This document shows, in pieces, positions 22,810-30,796 of a DNA stretch of 64,000 bases. Position 1 is the stretch's first letter. Each line of letters begins with the position of its first letter. The stretch is from Pseudomonas sp. (GTDB taxonomy: Bacteria > Pseudomonadota > Gammaproteobacteria > Pseudomonadales > Pseudomonadaceae). The stretch lies in NCBI RefSeq assembly GCF_030150285.1, contig NZ_JASLGE010000043.1, positions 62,001-126,000 of the forward strand. The letters run 5' to 3'. Both the position numbers and the translations under genes were made by a program. The notes below the pieces were generated by a model that was not told the DNA's origin, did no database searches, and worked only from the letters and a program-made list of their open reading frames with translations.

Positions 22810-23625
22810 ATGCACAGTTCAGTAAACACCGGCAATAGCCCCAACAATCCCGCGCCACGTTTTTCGCAATCTGAAAACGTGGCGCGGACTATGTCATCCC
22901 GAGAAATCGCGAAAGTCACGGGGAAGCGTCACGACAACGTAAAGCGAACCATCGAAGACTTGGCCGCAAGCGGTCTGGTTCACCCTCAATCTGAGGACGA
23001 ATGGTCAAGGGATAAGCTGGGTCGCCCCCGAGCCACCCGCATCTACAACATTGGCGAGCGAGACAGCTACGTCATTGTCGCCCAGCTATCACCGGAGTTC
23101 ACATCAAGACTGGTTGATCGTTGGCAGGAGCTTGAACGCGCCGTCGTTCAGCAGGCAACGCTAACCACCAATAATTCAAAGGTTGTCGGTGAACTGGCAA
23201 TCCTGGAGTGCTTCGACCGCCTACTGAAGCCTGCCCCCTCCAGCAAAATGATGATGCTGGCCCAGATTGCCGCCAACAACGGACTGGATGCCAAGTTTCT
23301 CCCTGGCTACGCCATTGACGCCGCTCCTGACGCTACAGGCGGCAGTTCGATGCCTACCAAGGCCGTGACCGCGCTTCTCAAAGATCACGGCATCTGCATC
23401 AGTCCCGCAGCCTTTAACCGTGCGCTGTCCGAAGCGGGTTTTCTCGCGATGCTTCACCGCAAGAGCTCCCGACAGGAAATGGTCCCGTTCTGGTCCGTGA
23501 CTGATAAAGGGATGACCTACGGAAAGAACATCACAAGCCCTCAATGCCCCCGCGAAACGCAGCCGCACTGGTACGTAGATCGCTTCCTTGAATTGGCCGA
23601 CCTGATTGGCAAAGGAGTCAAGTAA
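22810..23625 (+). CDS. Rha-family phage regulatory protein
   Basis: 271 residues. MSSREIAKVTGKRHDNVKRT (about 28-47) and GERDSYVIVAQLSPEFTSRLVDRW are the Rha/pRha signature; the C-terminal half resembles phage antirepressor KilAC-like DNA-binding domains (MLAQIAANN..., PFWSVTDKGMTYGKNI). Start ATG 22810 has TGGAG; an alternative at 22891 directly follows a perfect inverted repeat. In the early operon it is likely an antirepressor or regulator of host interference. Confidence 0.82.
   Translation: MHSSVNTGNSPNNPAPRFSQSENVARTMSSREIAKVTGKRHDNVKRTIEDLAASGLVHPQSEDEWSRDKLGRPRATRIYNIGERDSYVIVAQLSPEFTSRLVDRWQELERAVVQQATLTTNNSKVVGELAILECFDRLLKPAPSSKMMMLAQIAANNGLDAKFLPGYAIDAAPDATGGSSMPTKAVTALLKDHGICISPAAFNRALSEAGFLAMLHRKSSRQEMVPFWSVTDKGMTYGKNITSPQCPRETQPHWYVDRFLELADLIGKGVK
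22851..22886. repeat. 13-bp inverted repeat near start of rha
   Basis: CGCGCCACGTTTT at 22851-22863 and its inverse AAAACGTGGCGCG at 22874-22886, ten-base loop. A related half-repeat, CGCGCCACGTTTTCG, occurs at 30012-30026 with a partial inverse downstream. It may be a regulator site or an RNA hairpin before the alternative start at 22891. Confidence 0.7.
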
Positions 23626-24533
23626 TGGCCCGCGCACGTAATATCAAACCCGGCCTTTTCAGCAACGAGCTTCTTGTTGAGCTGCCTGCTTTCGACCGTC
23701 TGGCCTTCATTGGTCTGTGGTGCCTGGCTGACCGGGAAGGTCGTCTTGAGGATCGCGTAAAGCGAATCAAGATCGAGTTGTTCCCGTGTGATGACTATGA
23801 CGTAGAAGCTGGCTTGGCGCGCCTTGCCGCCGCCGGGTTCATTTCACGCTACCAGGTGGCCGGCTTTTCGGTTATTGAGATCACCAACTTCCAGAAACAC
23901 CAGAGCCCCCACGGAACCGAAAAAGACAGCACGCTCCCTGACGCTAACGGTTACCTCACCGTTTACGCACGCAAAGGGAACGTTGTTATCGCAGGCTCTC
24001 AACGTAAGGTTCTTGTGGGTGAACAGACTTTTAACGTTAAAGAACCGTTAGAGCCCGTTAACCTACCGTTAGATAACGCCCTGATTCCTGATTGTGGATT
24101 CCTGATTCCTGATTCACCGAATCAAGATCAACACCACTCTCTCTCTGCGGGCGAAGAAAACTCGCAGCCCGAGCCTGAGCCCGAAAAAGAGCCGGAGCCT
24201 GTCTACCCAAAAGCCCCGGTCGAAATGACCCTGGACTGGATGCCTGACGCCAACCTCCTGAAAATCTACTGTGTGCACTTCGGCGTGTCGCCCGATCTGT
24301 TCACCAAGGAGGCCGTAGCCCCGTTCACTGCCCACCATGAAACCACCGGTCTGCTGCAGGTTCAGTCCAAGTGGGTATCCCTGCTGGTGAAGTGGGTCAA
24401 GGACGACAAGAACCGGGCGAGCAACGTCCGTCCATTCGTGAAACGTGCACCCCAGTCCCGTCACACCGGCTTTGCCGAGCGCGACTACACCGACGGTCTG
24501 ATTCAGCGGGAGGACGGCACCTATGCGCTCTGA
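23625..24533 (+). CDS. Replication initiator, O-like with DnaT-like C-terminus
   Basis: 302 residues. N-terminal winged-helix region (ELPAFDRLAFIGLWCLADRE, DYDVEAGLARLAAAGFI) as in phage replication proteins, an Asp/Glu/Pro-rich linker (about 165-200), and a DnaT-like C-terminal module with VQSKWVSLLVKWVKDDKNRA. It should bind the phage origin and recruit the DnaC-like loader encoded just downstream. An iteron cluster lies in its own gene, as in lambda O. Overlaps rha by one base and the loader by 11. Confidence 0.82.
   Translation: MARARNIKPGLFSNELLVELPAFDRLAFIGLWCLADREGRLEDRVKRIKIELFPCDDYDVEAGLARLAAAGFISRYQVAGFSVIEITNFQKHQSPHGTEKDSTLPDANGYLTVYARKGNVVIAGSQRKVLVGEQTFNVKEPLEPVNLPLDNALIPDCGFLIPDSPNQDQHHSLSAGEENSQPEPEPEKEPEPVYPKAPVEMTLDWMPDANLLKIYCVHFGVSPDLFTKEAVAPFTAHHETTGLLQVQSKWVSLLVKWVKDDKNRASNVRPFVKRAPQSRHTGFAERDYTDGLIQREDGTYAL
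24035..24114. repeat. Iteron-like cluster, candidate replication origin
   Basis: CGTTA occurs at 24035, 24046, 24056 and 24067, spaced 11, 10 and 11 bp, one helical turn each. It is followed by CCTGATT at 24080, 24087, 24101 and 24108, as two tandem pairs. The position within the O-like gene matches lambda ori. Confidence 0.65.
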
Positions 24534-25329
24534 AAGGGTTGTTTCGATTTCCGATGGCGTGCTGCCGATCCGCACTCAGCCCGCCGAATGCGAGAAGCAC
24601 GGCAAATTCGACCAAAAGGTAACGGTGATTCTGAATCGCGAACTCAAGGGCGGTTGCCCCGAGTGCCTGCGCATCGATGCTGCTGAGCGCGAAACGAGAG
24701 CTCAGGCCGCTGCCGCGTACGAATTGCGCCTGTCCCTGGCCCGCAAGCTTGGAGACGCGCTGATCCCGCTGCGCTTCCAAGGTAGCACCCTGGACAACTT
24801 CCGCGTCGAGCATGGCGAACAGAGCCACGCACTGAAGTTCTGCCGCCACTACGTCGCCGAGTTTGACCGGATGTACGAAACCGGGCGCTGCATGGTGCTG
24901 ATTGGCAAGCCTGGTACTGGCAAAACCCACTTGGGCGCAGCCATCGCCAACGCGCTGCTGCACACCACCGCCCGCACAGCCGTGTACCGCACCGTCGGTG
25001 CAGTTCTGCAGGCCATCAAGGCTACATTCGACCGCAAAAGCGAGCGATCCGAGTCGGACATTCTGTCCAGCCTGGTCAATCCCGATCTGCTGGTTCTGGA
25101 TGAAATCGGCGTGAGCAAAGAAAACCCGAGCGATTTCGAGCTAACCACTCTGTTCGCGATCATCAACGGTCGCTACGAGCAGAGACGCCCCACGGTTGTG
25201 ATTACCAACCTGTCTGCCGGGCAGTTGCCTGCCGCAATGGGCGAGCGCTGCGTGGATCGTTTGCGTGAGGGTGGCTTGATCGTTGTTCCGTTCAACTGGG
25301 AGTCGCAGCGCGGCAAGGAAGGATTTTGA
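24523..25329 (+). CDS. DnaC-like helicase loader ATPase
   Basis: 268 residues. Walker A GKPGTGKT at 128-135, Walker B LLVLDEIG near 190, a VVITNLS sensor, and a VDRLREGG segment typical of DnaC. An N-terminal C23/H26/C45/C48 set suggests a zinc site. It should load the host DnaB helicase at the phage origin with the O-like protein encoded upstream, which it overlaps by 11 bases. Confidence 0.92.
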   Translation: MRSERVVSISDGVLPIRTQPAECEKHGKFDQKVTVILNRELKGGCPECLRIDAAERETRAQAAAAYELRLSLARKLGDALIPLRFQGSTLDNFRVEHGEQSHALKFCRHYVAEFDRMYETGRCMVLIGKPGTGKTHLGAAIANALLHTTARTAVYRTVGAVLQAIKATFDRKSERSESDILSSLVNPDLLVLDEIGVSKENPSDFELTTLFAIINGRYEQRRPTVVITNLSAGQLPAAMGERCVDRLREGGLIVVPFNWESQRGKEGF

Positions 25330-25481
25330 TGAAGGAAGCCATTTTGATTTTTGCGATAAGCGCAGGCGTGCTTTTCACCGCCAATGGAATCGCTACGGCA
25401 TCCAGATACCTGACGTTGGTTTGCGTGAAGGTTGCCGCGCAAAGCACCTCTCTCGATCGTGCGCTGGAGCAATGCAAATGA
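25329..25481 (+). CDS. Small single-pass membrane protein
   Basis: 50 residues. One hydrophobic segment, AILIFAISAGVLFTANGIA (4-22), then a hydrophilic tail. TGATG overlap with the loader and ATGA overlap with the next gene show that it is read. Function unknown. Confidence 0.6.
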   Translation: MKEAILIFAISAGVLFTANGIATASRYLTLVCVKVAAQSTSLDRALEQCK

Positions 25482-25876
25482 CCGACAAGGTACGTGAAGA
25501 ATTTGAGGCCGCTTTCGTGCAGCGCCAAGTTGATCTGTTCGGCGAAGGGTACCGGGATTCAGCTATCCACTTGCTCAAGCGCAAAGGTGATTTTGATAAG
25601 CCGCCTGCCCATTATGAGCTGCAGCGCCGTGTACAGGGCTTGTATGACTTGCACTGGGTTGAAATGACCTATTGGGCTTGGCAGGCCTCTCGCGCTGCCG
25701 TGGCGGTAGATCTTCCGCAGATCGTTGGCTATGAAGCCGGGTTCGATTCGATTCGCCACAACGAGTTTGCAAGCCAGTCCAGCGATTTTTTTGATGCGGA
25801 TGAGATTTTTGCGCTCAGCCGCAGAATTGAGGTTATCGAAGCCATTGAAGCCGCGGGCCTGAAGGTGAAGCTATGA
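25478..25876 (+). CDS. Phage hypothetical protein
   Basis: 132 residues from ATG 25478, overlapping the upstream stop as ATGA. Aromatic-rich centre (YDLHWVEMTYWAWQASRAAV) of the kind found in Ead/Ea22-like early proteins of lambdoid phages. No function known. ATGA overlap with the next gene. Confidence 0.65.
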   Translation: MTDKVREEFEAAFVQRQVDLFGEGYRDSAIHLLKRKGDFDKPPAHYELQRRVQGLYDLHWVEMTYWAWQASRAAVAVDLPQIVGYEAGFDSIRHNEFASQSSDFFDADEIFALSRRIEVIEAIEAAGLKVKL

Positions 25877-26637
25877 CCGACAAAACCGAATTGAAGCGGC
25901 TGGCCGATGCTGCAAACGCAGTAATGGGCGACGTGCGTGTTGATGTGGCGATCGCCAGTGAGAGCGGACCAAATCAGGCTGAAATTGATGCGGTTACTTC
26001 GTTTTTTCAGGTTGCCACGCCCGCCGCAGTCCTGGCCCTGTTCGCCGAGAACGAGCGCTTTCTCAAGCTTCTTGAGCGAATGGTAGAGCAATACGTTCCG
26101 CTGACCGAGTTGGAGGGAGTTCCCGGCTGGAGTCGAGTGGTTGAGCTAGTTGAGGTCGTTGCGCAGCGCGACCAGCTCAAGACTGAAGTTGAGCGCCTCA
26201 AGACTGAGAATCAATCAGAAGTTGGTGCATGCCTGCTGAGTGTTGCTGAAAACAAGAAGCTCAAGGCCGAGAACGAGGCGCTGCACGACGATATTGAGCA
26301 GAACCAGTACGACGCCAACGCATGGCGCAATAGTGAAGAGTCAGTGTGGATCGAGGTCTTTAACAGCGAAGGCGACGATCCATTCATCAGTGCCATCACC
26401 GGCCAGATCACCATCGAGCAGTTGACTTTAATCCAGGCTGAGATCCTTGAGTATCGGGAAGACTATTTCGAGAAGGGTTCGGGACTTTACGTTTTCAAGT
26501 GCCGCCACTGCCAGGCGCATCACGACAACGTAGGCATGACTGAGCCGGCTCATTGGGAGACTGACTTTGAGTCGTACAGTCCTTTCCCGTGGGAAGAAGA
26601 GGTCGCCGCCACGACCAAGGAGCAGAGCCATGACTGA
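25873..26637 (+). CDS. Phage hypothetical protein with coiled coil and zinc motif
   Basis: 254 residues. A coiled coil runs about 95-155 (QRDQLKTEVERLKTENQ); the C-terminal region has CRHCQAHH, a CxxCxxxH metal motif, and acidic stretches. Resembles Ea22-type proteins. It lies in the early operon between small unknowns and NinB, coupled on both sides. Confidence 0.65.
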   Translation: MTDKTELKRLADAANAVMGDVRVDVAIASESGPNQAEIDAVTSFFQVATPAAVLALFAENERFLKLLERMVEQYVPLTELEGVPGWSRVVELVEVVAQRDQLKTEVERLKTENQSEVGACLLSVAENKKLKAENEALHDDIEQNQYDANAWRNSEESVWIEVFNSEGDDPFISAITGQITIEQLTLIQAEILEYREDYFEKGSGLYVFKCRHCQAHHDNVGMTEPAHWETDFESYSPFPWEEEVAATTKEQSHD

Positions 26638-27094
26638 CGTTATCGCAAAAACACGTCATTTCTGGTCCTCCGGCCCGAGCCGCGTCCGTGAGGTATGCCG
26701 CCTGGCGTACCTCTTTGCCACCGAGCTGGCCGTGGCTGGTGCAATTGAGATCATCGTCCGCCCGGTCAAGTCCCGGCGTACCCTGGAGCAGAACGCCAAG
26801 CTGTGGGCAATGCTGGCCGACATTTCCCGCCAGGTGGAATGGCCGGTCAACGGAGTAATGCAGATGCTCGACAGCGAGGACTGGAAAGCTCTCATGACTG
26901 CAGCCGCCTGCCAAGAGGTGCGCATGGCTTCTGGCATCAACGGCGGGGTTGTGATGCTGGGCGTCAGCACCAAGCGCATGACCGTGGCTGAGCTGGGCGA
27001 CGTGATTGAGTGCATGTATGTGTTCGGTGCCGAGCGTGGTGTCTGGTGGAGCGAGCCGAAAGGGCGGATGCCTGAGCAGTGGGAGGCGGCATGA
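26630..27094 (+). CDS. ninB: NinB recombination protein
   Basis: 154 residues from ATG 26630. SRRTLEQNAKLWAMLADISR and GVSTKRMTVAELGDVIECMY are the core NinB motifs. Lambda NinB (Orf) assists RecF-pathway-type recombination by binding SSB and single-stranded DNA. The longer upstream frame is out of family range. ATGA overlap with the next gene. Confidence 0.9.
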   Translation: MTDVIAKTRHFWSSGPSRVREVCRLAYLFATELAVAGAIEIIVRPVKSRRTLEQNAKLWAMLADISRQVEWPVNGVMQMLDSEDWKALMTAAACQEVRMASGINGGVVMLGVSTKRMTVAELGDVIECMYVFGAERGVWWSEPKGRMPEQWEAA

Positions 27095-27363
27095 GCCTAT
27101 TTGACGCCTTCACCGATGAAGACCTGCTTGAAGAGCTTGTGCGCAGGCGCAACGCAGCCAAGCGCGACTATCAGCCCGCCAAGTTCTGCGAGGACTGCAT
27201 GCGCTTCCGCACCTGGGGTGGCGCGGGCGATCCACCCAAAACCTACAACCCTTGCGGCAAGAAACATCGCATGGAGTTTCACGCCCCGGCCTCCTATGGC
27301 CAACTGAATGACTTCGGTTACTACCGGGCCATCTGCACGGATCGACAGGAGTGCCAGCAATGA
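27091..27363 (+). CDS. Small Cys-rich phage protein
   Basis: 90 residues: SLFDAFTDEDLLEELVRRRN helix followed by a CEDCMRF...NPCGKKH zinc-ribbon-like part and C-terminal CTDRQECQQ. It is coupled to NinB and NinG by overlaps. Probably a nucleic-acid-associated small protein; no assigned role. Confidence 0.65.
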   Translation: MSLFDAFTDEDLLEELVRRRNAAKRDYQPAKFCEDCMRFRTWGGAGDPPKTYNPCGKKHRMEFHAPASYGQLNDFGYYRAICTDRQECQQ

Positions 27364-28001
27364 CACTCAAGCGCACGCCGTTACGGCGTAAAAACCCGCT
27401 CAAGCCACGATCCGAACGCAAGAAGCGCTGCCCATCGTGCCGAGTTCTGTTCGTTCCTCAGCGTCAATCTCAAGCCGTTTGCGGTGAGATTGAGTGCGCC
27501 ATCGCTCATGGACAGTCTGAGAAGGGGAAGGCAGCCGCTCGCAAGGCTCTGGCAGATGTTGGGCGCAAAGAAATCAAGGTCCGCAAGGAAAAGCTGAAGA
27601 GCAGGGCGGATCACCTGCGCGAGGCTCAAGCCGCGGTGAACGAATACGTGCGCCTGCGTGATGCAGACCTTCCGTGCATCAGTTGCGATTCCACTCCGAG
27701 CGATAGCGACCTCATAACCGGCAGCCGCTGGGATGCTGGGCATTATCGATCCGTCGGCTCCAGCCCGGAGTTGCGCTTTGAGCCGTTGAACATCCACCGG
27801 CAATGCGTGAAGTGCAACCGCAACCTCTCCGGCAATGCTGTTGAGTACCGCATTCGCCTGGTGCTGCGCATCGGGGCTGCGAAGCTGGCTTGGTTGGAGG
27901 GCCCGCACCCTGCGCGCAAGTACACCATCGAAGATATCAAGGCCATCAAGGCCGAGTACCGGGCAAAAACAAGAGAGCTGAAGAAGGGGATCGCAGCATG
28001 A
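27360..28001 (+). CDS. ninG: NinG recombination protein
   Basis: 213 residues from ATG 27360. N-terminal zinc region (CPSCRVLFVP...CGEIECAIAHG), a Lys-rich helix and the HNH-like C-terminal (CISCDS..., WDAGHYRSVGSSPELRFEPL, NIHRQCVKCNRNLSGN) match lambda NinG/Rap, a Holliday-junction or branched-DNA endonuclease. Overlaps both neighbours. Confidence 0.93.
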   Translation: MTLKRTPLRRKNPLKPRSERKKRCPSCRVLFVPQRQSQAVCGEIECAIAHGQSEKGKAAARKALADVGRKEIKVRKEKLKSRADHLREAQAAVNEYVRLRDADLPCISCDSTPSDSDLITGSRWDAGHYRSVGSSPELRFEPLNIHRQCVKCNRNLSGNAVEYRIRLVLRIGAAKLAWLEGPHPARKYTIEDIKAIKAEYRAKTRELKKGIAA

Positions 28002-28684
28002 AGCTGATCAGCGCAAGACAGGTTTGGACCGAGGCTCAGCACGAATCTAACGCCTCAATCAGCGCTGTAGCCATCGACAGGGCAGAAGCGGCACCACTGA
28101 AGACTCGCGGCCGGATCGGCAGGCGTGAGGCTCAGTTCCCGGCGCTGGGTGGCGAGAGGGGGGAAGAGGCTGCACGTTTCTCGGTGCCAGGGCAGCGAAT
28201 CAGCATAAGTGAGACGCGCCGCACGTCTGCTGGTCGATCCACCGCGCGCGCCGCACACCTGGCCATGATCGGCAAGGTGCTTCGGGCGATCGATACGCTC
28301 CCGTTTCAGGTGCAGCAGTTCGGGCACTACCTGTACCACCCGGCCATGAACATGAAGCACCTGTTGAATGCTGTGCTGCTGATCACCGCCAAGGCCGCGC
28401 TGCCAGACCTCTCATCAGCAAAGCGCGTGAAGGCGCAGTACCTTGTGACCCTGGCCCTGCAATCGTACAAGGGTGAGGTAGCAGGATCGCTTGAGTGGGG
28501 GCCCGCTCGAGTTGCCGCCGAGATGATGAGCTTCTTCGGCGCTTCAGTAGACCAAAACAACTGGAACCGCGACTGGCGAGATCTGTGGGTTTCCCTGAGA
28601 AAGGTAATTGAGGAAGTGGATATTCAGGCCCAGCAACCAATATGGCAGGTTATTCAATCGGAAAAAGATCAAGAGGCGGCATAA
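27998..28684 (+). CDS. Probable late-gene regulator (position of Q)
   Basis: 228 residues, overlapping NinG as ATGA. Common among Pseudomonas phages after ninG. Contains GRIGRREAQFPALGGERGEE and a helical C-terminal half with WGPARVAAEMM and NNWNRDWRDLW. It lies directly before a promoter-terminator pair where lambda has Q, so antitermination of the late operon is the obvious inference. No close similarity to lambda Q is visible to me. Confidence 0.6.
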   Translation: MKLISARQVWTEAQHESNASISAVAIDRAEAAPLKTRGRIGRREAQFPALGGERGEEAARFSVPGQRISISETRRTSAGRSTARAAHLAMIGKVLRAIDTLPFQVQQFGHYLYHPAMNMKHLLNAVLLITAKAALPDLSSAKRVKAQYLVTLALQSYKGEVAGSLEWGPARVAAEMMSFFGASVDQNNWNRDWRDLWVSLRKVIEEVDIQAQQPIWQVIQSEKDQEAA

Positions 28685-28689
28685 TTATA

Positions 28690-28725
28690 TTGACTTGAAT
28701 GAATAATCTAGGTACTTTTCCCATA
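28690..28725 (+). promoter_or_regulatory. Late promoter candidate
   Basis: TTGACT at 28690-28695, 17 bases, TACTTT at 28713-28718. Transcripts would start near 28725 and meet a terminator 35 bases later, as at lambda pR'. Confidence 0.65.
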
Positions 28726-28760
28726 GTGCACAAGTAACGCGAAACGCACACAGAAACCTA

Positions 28761-28786
28761 AACCCGGCCAAGCGTCGGGTTTTTTG
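28761..28786 (+). terminator. Early terminator after late promoter
   Basis: Stem AACCCG (28761-28766) with CGGGTT (28776-28781) followed by a T run. Its place just after the late promoter suggests that an antiterminator must act before late genes are expressed. Confidence 0.75.
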
Positions 28787-28821
28787 TGCGCGAAAGAAAA
28801 CCCACCCAGAAGGAATGCCGA

Positions 28822-29127
28822 ATGATCATGAAGCGAATCACCGCTTACCTGGGCCTGGCGCTTGCCGCCTGCCTATCCTGTTTCTCCCTGTCGGCATTGG
28901 CCGAGCCTCTGGCTGATACTTACCGCACGGCCTACCACACGGCCTACGTCATTGCTGAGCCGCAGGGTGTCGCCTTGCAGCGCCTGGAGCTGACCCTGGC
29001 CATGTGGCGAACGGGCAGCCAGTCCGGTGACGAAAGTTTGAAGGCCAACCTGCGCGCATCCAGCAACCACTTCGTTCAGACCTCGGCCAGGCCTCTGCCC
29101 GAGAGTGACAGCCTGACGCCCTGCTGA
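28822..29127 (+). CDS. Secreted small protein
   Basis: 101 residues from ATG 28822 (AAGGA upstream). A classical signal peptide with an ALAALAACLSCF-type core and an ALA-EP cleavage point near 31-33. The mature part is about 70 residues without Cys pairs. It is the first late gene and has a terminator behind it. Might act in lysis or as a periplasmic moron; family not recognised. Confidence 0.6.
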   Translation: MIMKRITAYLGLALAACLSCFSLSALAEPLADTYRTAYHTAYVIAEPQGVALQRLELTLAMWRTGSQSGDESLKANLRASSNHFVQTSARPLPESDSLTPC

Positions 29128-29145
29128 ATGCCTGGAAGCAAACGG

Positions 29146-29171
29146 GCCCGTACACGCTACGGGCTTTTTTG
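29146..29171 (+). terminator. Rho-independent terminator
   Basis: Perfect stem GCCCGTA (29146-29152) with TACGGGC (29158-29164) and six T. It lies between the secreted protein and the holin genes, so these need readthrough, antitermination or another promoter. Confidence 0.85.
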
Positions 29172-29344
29172 TACCTCCGAGGAAAGCCGCTACCCAAGTG
29201 GATGCTTTCCCGGATGTACCCATTTACAAGGGCTCGACATAGATCAGGCCCTTCCTGTTTTCAGCTCCACCACACCCATTGCTCCGAGCTGGGAGTGCTG
29301 CTGGGGCTGAATCAAATCAAGTCATGCCCCACGGAGTCGAGCGC

Positions 29345-29671
29345 ATGGAGTTCTTTCACCGCTTGCTCGACAAACTCGACTGGGCAATAGCTGGGCTTCT
29401 CGGTTCTGTAGCTGCCGCATGGTGGCACCGGGATGACCTGATCAACCGCAAGGCTTGGGCGGTATTCATCTTTTCGGGTGCCGTGTGCGCTCATTACCTG
29501 ACTGGCCTTGTCAGTGCGTACTTCGGTATCGATGAGCCCCGCAGCGTGGCCGGTGTTGGCTTCCTGCTGGGCACCTTCGGCGGGTCGCTAATTGCTGCGA
29601 TCACCCGGGCAATCAAAGCCGCTGATCTGTGGGCGCTCATCCGCCAACGGTTCGGGGGAGGTGGTCCATGA
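29345..29671 (+). CDS. Holin-like protein, three TM segments
   Basis: 108 residues from ATG 29345 (GGAG at eight bases). Three hydrophobic stretches (about 13-30, 38-58, 68-88), a short charged C-terminus and a location before a second small membrane protein and the terminase are holin-like. Phage holins form lesions that release the GH19 endolysin. An upstream ATG at 29324 is an alternative, perhaps a dual start. Confidence 0.65.
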   Translation: MEFFHRLLDKLDWAIAGLLGSVAAAWWHRDDLINRKAWAVFIFSGAVCAHYLTGLVSAYFGIDEPRSVAGVGFLLGTFGGSLIAAITRAIKAADLWALIRQRFGGGGP

Positions 29672-30009
29672 TTCTCGAACACATCAACGCCTATTCCGCA
29701 GGTGTCATTGCGGTGTGGGCCACCTGGTGCATCTTGAGCGGAAAAGTTCGCGACGGCGTGCTGGGCAAGATCATCTATGCGGTGATTGCCTTGAGTGGCT
29801 ACGCGATCTTGGCTCGCAGCGAGCAAATGTTCTTCTCGCCTACGATTGCCGGGACCACGTTGTATGTCTCGCTCGCGCTGGCGGGTGCGCGGCACTGGTT
29901 CATGGTCACGTACTGGCCGCAAACCAAGGCATGGCTATGCCAGAAGCTGAACTGCGAACACTGCCTGCGCTGCGATAAGACGCCAGGGTCATTTGAGCGG
30001 CGCAAGTAA
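29668..30009 (+). CDS. Second holin-like membrane protein
   Basis: 113 residues, ATGA-coupled to the first holin-like gene. Three hydrophobic stretches (about 9-24, 34-48, 60-78) precede a Cys-rich basic tail, LNCEHCLRCDKTPG. Could be a holin partner or antiholin. The CxxC-xxC tail is unusual and may bind metal. Confidence 0.6.
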   Translation: MILEHINAYSAGVIAVWATWCILSGKVRDGVLGKIIYAVIALSGYAILARSEQMFFSPTIAGTTLYVSLALAGARHWFMVTYWPQTKAWLCQKLNCEHCLRCDKTPGSFERRK

Positions 30010-30058
30010 TCCGCGCCACGTTTTCGAATGCGCCAAATCGTGGGGTGAAATTTGCCAA

Positions 30059-30280
30059 CTATCGTAGCTGGTTCTGGGGTAGCTGGGAATTCAGTCGGTT
30101 GCAAAGCGCTTGGGCTTCAGCCTCGGTATCGAACTCGCCAAGGTAGTGGCCAGTTCGAGTGTCGACAACCTTGTGACATTTTGCTTGGAGCGGAAGTGGC
30201 TCTACAGGTTGGCCTGCTCGCTTACCCTGCACTACAGCTCTGACTCGTGGCCTCTGCTGAACGATGAATACAATATCCAT
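30059..30280 (-). CDS. Small minus-strand protein in late region
   Basis: 73 residues. C-terminal pattern CHKVVDTRTGHYLGEFDTEA-EAQALCNRLN suggests a short phage DUF with a TxTG turn and terminal helix. Runs against the late operon, as morons do, and is followed by the larger 30312-30767 gene on the same strand upstream. Confidence 0.5.
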   Translation of the reverse strand: MDIVFIVQQRPRVRAVVQGKRAGQPVEPLPLQAKCHKVVDTRTGHYLGEFDTEAEAQALCNRLNSQLPQNQLR

Positions 30281-30311
30281 GGCGGTTGGTAACTCTTAAT
30301 GGGTGAACTGG

Positions 30312-30767
30312 TTAAGGGTTGAACATAGATGCTGCTGTGGTAAATGCAAAGGATGTCCCTTTGGTGAGAGCTTCAGATGCAAGAGTCCGGAGTGAGTCGC
30401 TTGCCGAGCTTTTCACAGCTTCTGATAAACCTTTGCCGAGAGTTTTGCCTCCGAGGCTTGGTGGTAGGCCCTTCAAACACTCAATTGCTTTTGCTGTAAG
30501 GCATGCCTGCATGAATACGTCATCGTCAAGCGACTGATTGCGGACAGTCGAGTATAGGTAGCCAGCATGTACCAACCAATTCACGGTTGAGGAAAAAAAC
30601 TCACATCGTGAATCGGCTAAGTCGCGATAATTCTCACTATTCGGATCCCCCGGTAAAAGCTCATCCAGAAGCATCTCCACGCTGAGGTCCGTTGGGACGG
30701 GAAAGGTTTCGTAGAGCTCCGCAAAAATTTTCCCTACTACCGCGTTGAAACGATCAATGCTTTCCAT
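30312..30767 (-). CDS. Hypothetical minus-strand protein, probable moron
   Basis: 151 residues, mostly helical: MESIDRFNAVVGKIFAELYE, then LSVEMLLDELLPGDPNSENYRD and a small-residue-rich tail with SLRTLASEALTKGTSF. AT-richer than the flanking late genes. Located between holin-like genes and the metallopeptidase, on the opposite strand. Might be lysogen-expressed cargo; no family recognised. Confidence 0.6.
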   Translation of the reverse strand: MESIDRFNAVVGKIFAELYETFPVPTDLSVEMLLDELLPGDPNSENYRDLADSRCEFFSSTVNWLVHAGYLYSTVRNQSLDDDVFMQACLTAKAIECLKGLPPSLGGKTLGKGLSEAVKSSASDSLRTLASEALTKGTSFAFTTAASMFNP

Positions 30768-30796
30768 GCGCTTTTCCTGAGTACATAGGTGGAAAA

